Below the pieces are notes generated by a model. The model worked only from the letters and a program-made list of their open reading frames with translations, ran no database searches and was not told the DNA's origin. Source: Antrihabitans cavernicola (GTDB lineage Bacteria > Actinomycetota > Actinomycetes > Mycobacteriales > Mycobacteriaceae). From it: a stretch of DNA of 64,000 nt. Positions within the stretch are counted from its first letter, which is position 1; the number at the start of each line of letters is the position of its first letter. Positions 8,192-17,620 of this stretch are shown piece by piece. The position numbers were made by a program, and so were the translations under genes. The stretch spans positions 372,001 through 436,000 of the forward strand of contig NZ_VLNY01000004.1 in NCBI RefSeq assembly GCF_008297975.1. Reading direction: 5' to 3'.

Positions 8192-9450
8192 GCAGGCGCA
8201 CCGCACAACGTGCCCGCGTCGAGCTTTTCATCGGCAAAGGCGGCACGGGCAAAACGACGCTGGCCTGCGCTACCGCCATTTCGCGCGCACGGGCCGGCGA
8301 GCGAGTCCTGCTGGCATCGATCGACCAAGCGCATTCGCTCGGTGATGCGCTCGATGTGAACATTCCGCATGAACCCGGAACGACCGCGGGCGTTCGCACG
8401 CTGTCCGACGGCCTCGACATCATAGAAATCGATACCCTCGCCCTGCTCGAAGACCGGTTTCGCGGCATCTCGACCATGCTGAGCATGGGGGAGGGCCACA
8501 ACCACGGTGCCGAATTCGGCACGCTCGACCCCGCCGAATTGACCGGTTTACCCGGAGCGCAACAGCTGTTGGGTCTGTCCGAGATCGTCGAACTGGCCGA
8601 CGACGACGCCTGGGACATCGTGATCGTCGACTGCGCCGCGACGGCGGAGACACTTAGTACGTTGGCGTCGCCGGAGTCGTTGCTCGGCTACCTCGAGCGG
8701 ATCTGGCCCCAGCACAAGCGGGTCACTGCAGCTATCGGGACCGATCTGCAGATGGCCGTGGTGGTCGCGGCGACCGAGCGAATCGCCAAATCGGTTGCGG
8801 TGGTCCGCGACCTGCTGGTGGATCGGACGCGGACCGGCGCTCGCCTGGTGACGGTTCCGGAACGGGTCACGTTGGCGGAAACCGCCCGGATCCGGTCGGC
8901 ATCGGCCCTGTTGGGCCTGCGACTCGACGCCGTCGTCGTGAACAAGGTGCTCCCACCACTGGACCCGCCGGGCGTTCCGCAGACCGACGACGGTCACCCG
9001 GCCATCCGTTGGTACCGCAGCAGGCGTCGGGAACAGCTCGAGGTGATCGCGGATCTGGAGCGCGCGATGGGCGACGTGCCCATCGTGACGGCACAGCACA
9101 CCGGCCCCGAACCGGTAGGGTTGGCGGCCTTGGGTGCGCTCGCTTACTCGGTTTCTGTCGATCCGGGAAGTGCGAGTCGAGACGAAGATCCGACGACGGT
9201 GGCAGTGGAGCTGGAGTCGGGAACCGGACTGGAGTCGGTGTACGCCATGCGGATGTATCTGCCCGTGGCGCAACCGTCGAGCCTGCGTCTGGGGCGAGTG
9301 GAGGACGACTTGATAGTGGGAGCGGACGGTATCCGCAGACGAGTACGTCTGGCATCGGTGCTTCGACGCTGCACGGTCGCGGGCGCGGAGCTCGAGGGTG
9401 ATCGACTGGTCGTTCGGTTCCAGCCGGATGCGAGTGTGTGGCCCCGATGA
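8188..9450 (+). CDS. ArsA/Get3-like ATPase (Rv2184c-like), CTG start
   Basis: A 420-residue deviant-Walker ATPase of the ArsA/GET3 family. The P-loop GKGGTGKTT (16-24, with signature lysine K17 and K22) lies in frame upstream of the first ATG at 8356, so any protein starting there would lack nucleotide binding. Codons from CTG 8188 (CTGA overlap with the previous stop) give SRRTAQRARVELFIGKGG; no ATG, GTG or TTG exists upstream in frame nearby. A switch-II-like VIVDCAAT and a C-terminal small beta domain (about 345-420, ArsA-HSP20-like) are present. No arsenite cysteines are obvious, so arsenic transport is unlikely. The operon context with START-fold proteins suggests a chaperone or lipid-linked role, which is inference. 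Confidence 0.8.
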   Translation: MSRRTAQRARVELFIGKGGTGKTTLACATAISRARAGERVLLASIDQAHSLGDALDVNIPHEPGTTAGVRTLSDGLDIIEIDTLALLEDRFRGISTMLSMGEGHNHGAEFGTLDPAELTGLPGAQQLLGLSEIVELADDDAWDIVIVDCAATAETLSTLASPESLLGYLERIWPQHKRVTAAIGTDLQMAVVVAATERIAKSVAVVRDLLVDRTRTGARLVTVPERVTLAETARIRSASALLGLRLDAVVVNKVLPPLDPPGVPQTDDGHPAIRWYRSRRREQLEVIADLERAMGDVPIVTAQHTGPEPVGLAALGALAYSVSVDPGSASRDEDPTTVAVELESGTGLESVYAMRMYLPVAQPSSLRLGRVEDDLIVGADGIRRRVRLASVLRRCTVAGAELEGDRLVVRFQPDASVWPR

Positions 9451-9872
9451 GCGAAGAACACACCGCTGCCGATCACGGTGGCTTCGGTGAAGAGCTGCGC
9501 CTGTTGGCGGAGCAGCTGCTCGAGCGCGTCGAACCCTCGCTGCGTCGCACCGCCGGAGCAGATCGAGCTGCGATGGCGGGATGCAGCTGGTGCCCCATCT
9601 GCGCCGCCGCGGCATTGCTGCGAGGCGACCACCACCAAGTGTTGTCCGCGTTGGCGGATCACGGCACGGCGATGGTCGTCATCCTGCGCGAGGCGCTCGC
9701 CGGAACTCCTGTGGAGCCCCGGCTTCCGGTCGATGACACCGCTGTCGACCATGCTGCCGCTGACGAAACGGCTGCGCCCGCGCGGACCGAACCGAAGCCT
9801 GCGCCCGCCGAGGTTCCCGATGTGGCCGATGCGGTTCGGTTCGTGAACATCCCGGTGACGATCCGGTCCTGA
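9447..9872 (+). CDS. CxxCPxC protein coupled to the ArsA-like ATPase (Rv2183c-like)
   Basis: A 141-residue soluble protein whose ATG overlaps the ATPase stop (ATGA). A helical N-terminus (FGEELRLLAEQLLERVEP) is followed by MAGCSWCPICAAAALLRGDH, a three-cysteine C-x-x-C-P-x-C knuckle with nearby His-His that could hold zinc or an iron-sulfur centre. The C-terminal third is acidic, Pro/Ala-rich and probably disordered. It occupies the place of Rv2183c. The function is unknown; tight coupling to the ATPase suggests a partner or adaptor. GTG 9438 is an alternative start adding three residues. Confidence 0.8.
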   Translation: MSEEHTAADHGGFGEELRLLAEQLLERVEPSLRRTAGADRAAMAGCSWCPICAAAALLRGDHHQVLSALADHGTAMVVILREALAGTPVEPRLPVDDTAVDHAAADETAAPARTEPKPAPAEVPDVADAVRFVNIPVTIRS

Positions 9873-9875
9873 CAC

Positions 9876-10859
9876 GTGGCGACCAAGGGCAAGAAGCGCG
9901 ATTCCACCTCGCTGACGGTGGGAATCGACGTGGGCGGCACCAGCATTCGCGCTTCCGTCGTCGACGCCGACGGGCAGGTGCTCGACACCACGCAGGCCCC
10001 GACGCCGCAGTCGGCGCAAGCACTCGAAGACGGACTCGACAGGGCGGTGCGTGAGCTGGCCGGTCGGCACCGAATCAGCGCCGTCGGGTTGGCGGTCGCT
10101 GGGTTCATCACCTCCGATCGGTCCACAGTTCGCTTCGCCCCACACCTGCCCTGGGTGGACGCACCGGTCGGCAGGGAACTCAGTGATCGCCTCGGCCTGC
10201 CCGTCATCCTCGAACACGATGCCAACTCGGCGGTGTGGGCGGAGCACAAGTTCGGCTCGGCCGCGGGTGGTCGCAACGTGGTGATGGTCGCCATCGGGAC
10301 GGGTATCGGGGCCGCGCTACTGATCGACGGCAAGCTCTATCGCGGGACGCACGGGGTGGCACCGGAGTTGGGGCATGTGCAGGTCGTCCCGGATGGGCGC
10401 GCCTGCGCCTGCGGGAAGCGCGGGTGTTGGGAGCGCTACTGCAGCGGGACCGCCATCGCCGACACCGCCATCGAGCTGCTCGCCGCGAACCCCGCGAAGT
10501 CGACGATTCTCGCCCGCGAAGTGGCCCGCGACCCGGGTTCGTTGACCGGGCGTCGCGTCGCCGGTGCTGCCCAGGACGGTGACCGGGTCGCCTTGCGGGC
10601 GATGGCCGAGTTCGCCCGCTGGCTCGGCATCGGCTTTTCGTTCGTGAGCGATGTGTACGACCCCGACCTGATCGTGATCGCGGGCGGCGTAAGTTCTTCT
10701 GCGCCACTCTTTCTCGACGAGGCCCGCGAGCACTACGCGGCGTTGATCACCGGCGCAGGTCATCGGCCCCTCGCTCGTATTCGGACAACGCAACTCGGCG
10801 AGGCCGCCGCGATGATCGGCGCGGCAGAGCTGGCGCGTTCCCTGCTGTCGCCGGGTTAG
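9876..10859 (+). CDS. glcK: ROK-family glucokinase
   Basis: A 327-residue ROK kinase. ATP-binding phosphate loop VGIDVGGTSIRASVVD lies at about 15-30 and the catalytic Asp is in LEHDANSAVWAEH. The zinc-binding ROK signature is ELGHVQVVPDGRACACG followed by KRGCWERYCSG, with one His and three Cys. No N-terminal helix-turn-helix is present, so it is a sugar kinase and not a repressor. It would phosphorylate glucose at O6, feeding glycolysis and GDP-mannose synthesis. It starts at GTG 9876, only three bases after the preceding stop, so it is co-transcribed with the ArsA-like operon. Exact sugar specificity is not proven by sequence. Confidence 0.85.
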   Translation: MATKGKKRDSTSLTVGIDVGGTSIRASVVDADGQVLDTTQAPTPQSAQALEDGLDRAVRELAGRHRISAVGLAVAGFITSDRSTVRFAPHLPWVDAPVGRELSDRLGLPVILEHDANSAVWAEHKFGSAAGGRNVVMVAIGTGIGAALLIDGKLYRGTHGVAPELGHVQVVPDGRACACGKRGCWERYCSGTAIADTAIELLAANPAKSTILAREVARDPGSLTGRRVAGAAQDGDRVALRAMAEFARWLGIGFSFVSDVYDPDLIVIAGGVSSSAPLFLDEAREHYAALITGAGHRPLARIRTTQLGEAAAMIGAAELARSLLSPG

Positions 10860-10943
10860 GCCGCACGTTGGCTCAGGTGCTCGAAGCTCGGTAGAGTCAC
10901 AGCGAGCGTTACGCGCGATCGGGCCCGTTCGGGGAAGGATGCC

Positions 10944-11666
10944 ATGTTCTACTGGCTGCTCAAGTATGTCTTGGTGGGTCCCTGGATCACGCTGTACAAC
11001 CGACCTCGCGTCGAAGGCCTCGAGAACATCCCTGCCGAGGGTCCCGCGATCATGGCAGGCAATCATCTCTCGATCGCCGACTGGCTGTTCGGGCCACTGA
11101 AGTTGCCGCGTCGTGTCACCTATCTCGCGAAGAGCGAATACTTCACGACACCCGGGTTCAAGGGCATGCTGACGCGGTGGTTCTACACCGGCGCAGGCCA
11201 GGTTCCGCTCGATCGCAGCGGTGCCGATGCCGCCGAGAATGCGTTGCGAACCGGCCGTCGTTTGCTCGATCAAGGCAAGCTGCTCGGTCTGTACCCCGAA
11301 GGCACGCGCTCGCCCGACGGCCGCCTGTACAAAGGCAAGACCGGGATGGCGCGAATCGCGTTGGACACCGGGGTACCGGTGATTCCGATCGCCGTGATCG
11401 GAACCGACAAAGTCTGCCCGCCCGGGCCCTTTTCGTGGCATCGGGGTCGGGTCACCATCAAGATCGGCAAGCCCATCGACTTCAGCCGTTTCGAGGGTAT
11501 GGGCGGCAACCGTTTCGTCGAACGTGCTGTTACGGACGAAGTTATGTACGAGCTGATGCAGTTGTCCGGTCAGGAATACGTCGACATCTACGCGGCCTCG
11601 CTGAAGAAGAAGCCCGCAACGGCCCAGCCGACCGCCGATCGCGTTCCGGACACCCGCGCGGGTTAG
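10944..11666 (+). CDS. plsC: 1-acyl-sn-glycerol-3-phosphate acyltransferase (PlsC, Rv2182c-like)
   Basis: A 240-residue membrane-associated acyltransferase. The family motifs are clear: H41-x4-D46 in GNHLSIADWLFG (catalysis), the PLDR-containing block VPLDRSG, E119-G-T-R122 in YPEGTRSPDG (phosphate binding) and VPVIPIAVIG. A short hydrophobic N-terminus (FYWLLKYVLVGPWITLY) probably docks it to the membrane. It acylates lysophosphatidate to phosphatidate, the precursor of all phospholipids including PI and PIMs. GGGGAAGGA precedes the ATG. Its position matches Rv2182c, next to mannolipid genes. Confidence 0.9.
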   Translation: MFYWLLKYVLVGPWITLYNRPRVEGLENIPAEGPAIMAGNHLSIADWLFGPLKLPRRVTYLAKSEYFTTPGFKGMLTRWFYTGAGQVPLDRSGADAAENALRTGRRLLDQGKLLGLYPEGTRSPDGRLYKGKTGMARIALDTGVPVIPIAVIGTDKVCPPGPFSWHRGRVTIKIGKPIDFSRFEGMGGNRFVERAVTDEVMYELMQLSGQEYVDIYAASLKKKPATAQPTADRVPDTRAG

Positions 11667-11694
11667 CAGGGTTCCTCGCGTGCTGACTCGCCGG

Positions 11695-11700
11695 TAATAT
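11695..11700 (+). promoter_or_regulatory. -10 element for the lumazine synthase gene
   Basis: TAATAT, a near-consensus -10, ends seven bases before the ATG at 11708, with no Shine-Dalgarno, so the mRNA has essentially no leader. Confidence 0.55.
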
Positions 11701-11707
11701 TCGCGGC

Positions 11708-12172
11708 ATGGGTAACACACTCGACGGGTCCGTAGCGTTCATCCAAGCCACGTGGCATCGCTCCATCGTCGACCGCGCGCGTGAAGGCTTCATCGCTGAA
11801 TTCACCTCGTTGGGGTACGACGCAGACTCGGTCGACATCTTCGAGGTGCCGGGCGCGTTCGAGATTCCGCTACACGCACAGCGTTTGGTGCGGACCGGTA
11901 AGTATGCGGCCGTCGTCGCTGCCGCGCTGGTCGTCGACGGTGGCATCTACCGTCACGAGTTCGTCGCGTCCGCCGTCATCGACGGCTTGATGAAGGTTCA
12001 GCTGGAGTCGGATGTTCCGGTGTTCTCGGTGGTCCTGACCCCGCATCACTTCCACGAGCACGCCGAGCACGTCGGCTACTTCACGGAGCATTTCGTCACC
12101 AAGGGCGCCGAAGTCGCGCGCGCATTGGCGACTACGACGACGTCGCTGCGCGCGATCGGCGCCGATCGCTGA
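11708..12172 (+). CDS. ribH: 6,7-dimethyl-8-ribityllumazine synthase, type II (RibH2-like)
   Basis: A 154-residue lumazine synthase. It has the opening strand VAFIQATWHRSIVDRAREGF, the substrate loop VPGAFEIPLHAQ, VVDGGIYRHEFVASAVIDG and the C-terminal VFSVVLTPHHFHEHAEH. The sequence resembles the type II, RibH2-like branch known from Brucella and rhizobia (decameric) more than the 60-mer type found in rib operons. The reaction joins the ribityl-pyrimidine and dihydroxybutanone phosphate in riboflavin synthesis. No other rib gene lies nearby, so this may be a second enzyme with specialised use. Its 3' end overlaps the convergent mannosyltransferase by 41 bases. Confidence 0.88.
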   Translation: MGNTLDGSVAFIQATWHRSIVDRAREGFIAEFTSLGYDADSVDIFEVPGAFEIPLHAQRLVRTGKYAAVVAAALVVDGGIYRHEFVASAVIDGLMKVQLESDVPVFSVVLTPHHFHEHAEHVGYFTEHFVTKGAEVARALATTTTSLRAIGADR

Positions 12173-13448
12173 CGCTGGATCGATCCGACCAGGTGAGCGT
12201 GGCGACGATGACGATCGTCGCGAGGCCCCACCACACGTATGACGAGACGACGAACTGATCCCACAGCGGCCACCCCAGCCCGCTGTATCGACCGTGAGCG
12301 AGACGCCAGTGCGGCGCGAAGTGGAACAGCACCACGCCCACCGACACCCAGGTCGCCAGGCCGACGCTGCGCCTGCGGTAAGCCAGCACGCCGAGAACCA
12401 GCAGCATGGGCACAATCCAGACCCAGTGGTGCGACCACGAGATCGGTGAGACCAACAGCCCGGCCATCGCGTTGACGCACAGCGCGAGGGCAGGCTGATC
12501 GGCGCGCAGGGCGCGGTGCATGCCCACAGCTGCGACGGCGAGAACGGCGGCGCTCAGCAACACCCACACAGGCATCCGCAGGCTGTCCATGCCCAGTCGC
12601 GCCAGCACGCCGGTCAGCGACTGGTCGCCGGGATAGGCGGGCTTGCCGATGCGATTGGAGTCGACCAGCACCTCGGTCCAGTACTTCGTCGAATCGGTGG
12701 TGGCGAGCAGGAAGCCGACCGCGGTGCAGGCCGCGAAGCTGAGACCGGCCACCACGGACGCACGGAAGTCCTTGCGGACCAGCAGGTACAGCACGAAGAC
12801 GGCGGGCGTCAGCTTGATCGCGGCCACCGCGCCGATCAGCAGACCGCGTGGCCACGGCGTCTTCTTCGGCAGGCAGTCCAGAATCACCAGCGCCATCAGC
12901 ACCATGTTGATCTGGCCGTAGTCGTAGGTGGAGAAGATCGGTTCGAGGACGAACGAGACCACCAGTACGGCACCCGCCGACCACAGGACTGTCGGGTTAA
13001 CGCGCCGTGCCGCGATGACCACGTCGTATCCGAGTGAATGCAGCGTCAGCAGAATCGACGCCGACAGCGCCGCCACGGAGATCAGCGTCATCACGATCCC
13101 GGCCATGGACAGCGACATCCACGACATCGGGCTGAAGGAGATGGCGGCGAGCGGGGGATAGGTGAAGGGCAGCGGCTTGCCGAGCTGGGTCAGCGGCAGA
13201 TGTCCGTAGAGCGCCGTGCCGCGGGCAAACGCGATGCCGCCGAGGCGGTAGACATCGAGATCGAGTCGGTATGGGTCGCCGAACGCGCGCCGCAGCAGCG
13301 GCAGACCGCCGAGGTTGTAGAGCATGCCGACCAGTAGGCCGACCACCACCGCGCCACGGGCGACGAGTCCGAGCACGGAAGTGCGCGCGTCGTCGTCGAC
13401 AACAGGTGCGCCAACCAGGGGTCTGCGACGAAATGTCGGAGCGAGCAC
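12132..13448 (-). CDS. mptC: GT-C polyprenyl-phosphomannose mannosyltransferase (Rv2181 / MptC-like)
   Basis: A polytopic GT87-type glycosyltransferase of 438 residues with about ten hydrophobic segments. The first is VARGAVVVGLLVGMLYNLGG. An early extracytoplasmic aspartate lies in the loop DLDVYRLGGIAFARG, the usual catalytic region of GT-C enzymes. By synteny (between plsC and the Rv2179c homologue) and family it matches Rv2181, which adds alpha-1,2-mannose branches to lipomannan/lipoarabinomannan using polyprenyl-phosphate-mannose on the outer face. GTG 13448 is chosen because AAGGA lies five bases upstream; GTG 13499 would add 17 residues and nearly abut the divergent gene. Confidence 0.82.
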   Translation of the reverse strand: MLAPTFRRRPLVGAPVVDDDARTSVLGLVARGAVVVGLLVGMLYNLGGLPLLRRAFGDPYRLDLDVYRLGGIAFARGTALYGHLPLTQLGKPLPFTYPPLAAISFSPMSWMSLSMAGIVMTLISVAALSASILLTLHSLGYDVVIAARRVNPTVLWSAGAVLVVSFVLEPIFSTYDYGQINMVLMALVILDCLPKKTPWPRGLLIGAVAAIKLTPAVFVLYLLVRKDFRASVVAGLSFAACTAVGFLLATTDSTKYWTEVLVDSNRIGKPAYPGDQSLTGVLARLGMDSLRMPVWVLLSAAVLAVAAVGMHRALRADQPALALCVNAMAGLLVSPISWSHHWVWIVPMLLVLGVLAYRRRSVGLATWVSVGVVLFHFAPHWRLAHGRYSGLGWPLWDQFVVSSYVWWGLATIVIVATLTWSDRSSVSDRRRSRAATSS

Positions 13449-13531
13449 GTCAATCCTTACTGCTGAGCGGTATCGCGCTTGGTGCGGGGCACCGGGCACG
13501 GAAGCGCTCCTTTGGCATACTGTGGTCGCCC

Positions 13532-14032
13532 GTGCGCTACTTCTACGACTGCGAGTTCATCGAGGATGGAAACACCATCGAACTGATCTCGATCGGCGTC
13601 GTTGCCGAGGATGGCCGAGAGTATTACGCCGTGTCGTCCGAGTTCAACCCGGACAGGGCGGGGCGGTGGGTCCGCCGCAATGTATTGCCCAAACTACCGC
13701 CTCCAGCGTCCCCCTTGTGGCGCACGCGCGACAAAATACGCGATGACCTGCTGGAATTCTTTGTTCCGAGGCCCGGCGTGGTGCCCGAATTGTGGGCTTG
13801 GGTCGCCGCATACGACCATGTGGTGCTGTGTCAGCTCTGGGGCCCGATGACGGAATTGCCTCGGGTGCTGCCCAGGTACACACGTGAGTTGCGTCAGCAC
13901 TGGGAAGAGCACGGCAGTCCGCCGATTCCGCCGGTTCCCGACGATGCGCACGACGCTTTGGCCGACGCGCGCCACAACTTCGCCAAATTCGAGGCCATCG
14001 AAGCTGCCCGCGCGCGAGCCCGCCTCTCCTGA
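13532..14032 (+). CDS. 3'-5' exoribonuclease (Rv2179c-like, DEDDh superfamily)
   Basis: A 166-residue protein starting MRYFYDCEFIEDGNTIELIS, almost identical in this region to M. tuberculosis Rv2179c. Rv2179c is structurally an RNase T-like DEDD exonuclease acting on 3' overhang RNA. Catalytic acidic residues D6 and E8 sit in the first strand; a later Asp in AAYDHVVLCQLWG and the C-terminal DAHDALADARHN motif complete the site. It begins at GTG 13532 with a TACTGT about eight bases upstream, close to a leaderless arrangement. It lies divergently from the mannosyltransferase and just ahead of aroG. Confidence 0.88.
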   Translation: MRYFYDCEFIEDGNTIELISIGVVAEDGREYYAVSSEFNPDRAGRWVRRNVLPKLPPPASPLWRTRDKIRDDLLEFFVPRPGVVPELWAWVAAYDHVVLCQLWGPMTELPRVLPRYTRELRQHWEEHGSPPIPPVPDDAHDALADARHNFAKFEAIEAARARARLS

Positions 14033-15472
<1,440 letters not shown>

Positions 15473-15484
15473 TGCGGCTCCGCC

Positions 15485-15532
15485 GCAGGTGAGCGTTTAG
15501 TTGGTCCCCACACCACTTTTCCGCTCACCTGC
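15485..15532. terminator. Long inverted repeat between convergent aroG and pknL
   Basis: Perfect 11-bp arms GCAGGTGAGCG (15485-15495) and CGCTCACCTGC (15522-15532) flank a 26-base loop. A smaller GCGGC/GCCGC hairpin precedes it. It lies exactly between two convergent gene ends and probably terminates both, though the T-run is weak. Confidence 0.55.
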
Positions 15533-15535
15533 CGG

Positions 15536-17557
15536 TTACGGCAGCGAGATCAGGGTGACGCGGTCGCCGGGCTCGACACGAGTACCGCCGCCGGGGAGCT
15601 GTGTGATCACCAACGACCGATCGGTCTGAGCCACCTGACGTACTTGCACCTTCAGGCCCAGCTTCTCGAGTTCCGCGCGTGCCGAGCTGACCGACTGTCC
15701 GAGCATCGACGGCACCGTCACCGCATTGGACACCTGCAACGTGACGTCGCCGCCGGCATCGACGGTCTTTCCCGCCTTGGGGTCGGTGCCGATCACGTCG
15801 CCGCCGTCGACACCCGAATCGAATGCGGTCGTCGTGTTCTTCACGGAGATGCCGAGGCCTTCGAGCTTCGCTCGCGCATCGTCGACGCTGGTCCCACGCA
15901 GATCCGGAAGTTGGACCGGTGGCGCTCCTTTGCTACGGATCACCTTGACCGACGACCCGACTGTCACGGCGCTGCCCGGTGCCGGATCGAGTGCTGCGAC
16001 CGATCCGATCGGTGCTTTGGCGCTGAACGCATCGCCACCGTCGACAGGTTGCAGCGTCGCATCGCGTAACCGCTGCTGAACCGCCGCGAGCGTCTCGCCC
16101 GGATTGAACGCCGGCACCTTCGGCTGACCCAGCGAGATCAGCAGGTCGACGGTCGAATTGCGCGTCACCCGAGAGCCGCTCGGTGGATCGGTGCCGATGA
16201 GTGCATCGACCGGCACCGTGTCGGACAGCTGATTACGGGTGCCCGCGACCAGGTCGGCGTCGGTTATCGCCGCGGTCGCGGCTGCCTTGTCCAACCCCTC
16301 GACGGTCGGAACCTCCGTGTAGCGACCGGAACCCATCCACCAGCCGCCCGCGCCGACGGCCAGCGCCAGCAACAGCACCACCACCAGCCAGATGATCATC
16401 TTGCGACGCGACCGATGCCGATCTTCGACGGAGTTCGGGAACGGATAGCGCGAGCCTCGCTGCGAGACGGGCGGCGGCGGGGGAGATTCCTCCTCCCGAG
16501 GCGTCGCTGTGGTCACCACCTTGGTGTGTTGCAGCGGTGCATGGTGGGGCTGGGCATATTGCGGCTGGGCACGCTGGGGCGGTGCCTGCTGTGCGATGAC
16601 CGCCGTGCGCGGCGGCTCCACTGTCGTCGGTGCGGCCGAGGTGGCCCGGCGCGGGTGCTGCGCGCTCAGGTGTTCGGCAGATCGTTTCGGCGCGGGCACC
16701 CGGTAGGCGGGCAACTGCAACGCGGTCGCCACCGCCCGCAACGCCGATGCCATCGCCGCGGCATCGACAAAACGCTGCGCGGGATCGCGTGCGGTAGCGC
16801 GAAGGACGAAGTTGTCGAGCTCCGGCGGTATCCCCGCGATGATGGAACTGGGCGGTGGCACGTCGTTGTCGATCCGCTGATAGGCGATGGACAGCGAGGT
16901 GTCGCCGGTGAACGGTGTTCGGCCCGTGAGCATTTCGAACGCCAGGATGCCCATCGCGTACACGTCGCTGCGCGCGTCGGCCGTTCCGGTGCTCACCTGC
17001 TCCGGCGACAGATAAGCTGCGGTGCCCAGGATGACGCTGCTGGACGTCGTCGTGGATGCCGCGACGGCCCGCACCAGGCCGAAGTCCGCGATCTTCACTT
17101 CACCGGAATCGGAGATCAGCACGTTTTCCGGCTTGACGTCTCGGTGCACCAGGCCGGCCGCGTGTGCGACACCGAGCGCGTCGAGTACCGGCTCGGCCAC
17201 CGCACGCGCGGCATGCGGCGGCATGGGACCGCGCTCGCGCAGCAGCTCCCGCAGGGTGCCACCTTCCACCAGTTCCATCACGAGGAACGCGAGATCACCG
17301 TCGTGACCTTGGTCGTAGACGGCGACCAGGCCGGGGTGCTTGAGGCGCGCAACGGCTCGGGCTTCGAACTCGAAGCGGGCGAGGAACGACGGGTCGGCAG
17401 CGAACTTCGGGTCCATCACCTTGATGGCGACCGGCCGGTCCAGACGGGTATCGAGGCCTCGGAACACAGTGGACATCCCGCCGCGGGCGATCGGAGCGTC
17501 GATGCGATAGCGGCGTTCCAGCACAGCACCGAGCAACTCGTGACCTCCGATCTTCAT
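15536..17557 (-). CDS. pknL: Ser/Thr protein kinase PknL with four PASTA repeats
   Basis: A 673-residue transmembrane kinase. The cytoplasmic kinase domain (about 15-275) has glycine loop RGGMSTVF, ATP lysine K46 (AIKVMD), catalytic H138-R-D140 in HRDVKPENV, D158-F-G, a Thr/Ser-rich activation loop and GTAAYLSPEQ. A Pro/Gln-rich juxtamembrane region (about 285-380) and one membrane helix (387-408) follow. Four extracellular PASTA domains occupy about 413-673. PASTA domains bind muropeptides or lipid II, so this kinase probably couples wall state to phosphorylation of division proteins. M. tuberculosis PknL lacks PASTA repeats, whereas the corynebacterial PknL has them. It is divergent from its probable substrate, the Rv2175c homologue. 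Confidence 0.93.
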   Translation of the reverse strand: MKIGGHELLGAVLERRYRIDAPIARGGMSTVFRGLDTRLDRPVAIKVMDPKFAADPSFLARFEFEARAVARLKHPGLVAVYDQGHDGDLAFLVMELVEGGTLRELLRERGPMPPHAARAVAEPVLDALGVAHAAGLVHRDVKPENVLISDSGEVKIADFGLVRAVAASTTTSSSVILGTAAYLSPEQVSTGTADARSDVYAMGILAFEMLTGRTPFTGDTSLSIAYQRIDNDVPPPSSIIAGIPPELDNFVLRATARDPAQRFVDAAAMASALRAVATALQLPAYRVPAPKRSAEHLSAQHPRRATSAAPTTVEPPRTAVIAQQAPPQRAQPQYAQPHHAPLQHTKVVTTATPREEESPPPPPVSQRGSRYPFPNSVEDRHRSRRKMIIWLVVVLLLALAVGAGGWWMGSGRYTEVPTVEGLDKAAATAAITDADLVAGTRNQLSDTVPVDALIGTDPPSGSRVTRNSTVDLLISLGQPKVPAFNPGETLAAVQQRLRDATLQPVDGGDAFSAKAPIGSVAALDPAPGSAVTVGSSVKVIRSKGAPPVQLPDLRGTSVDDARAKLEGLGISVKNTTTAFDSGVDGGDVIGTDPKAGKTVDAGGDVTLQVSNAVTVPSMLGQSVSSARAELEKLGLKVQVRQVAQTDRSLVITQLPGGGTRVEPGDRVTLISLP

Positions 17558-17607
17558 TCGTGCCTCTCTGCAGTAGTCCCGACCCTCGATCGTAGAGTGG
17601 AACCCGA

Positions 17608-17613
17608 TAGCGT
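17608..17613 (+). promoter_or_regulatory. -10 element for the Rv2175c-like gene
   Basis: TAGCGT ends seven bases before GTG 17621, suggesting a near-leaderless mRNA in the short space between divergent genes. Confidence 0.4.
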
Positions 17614-17620
17614 TGTGGAT

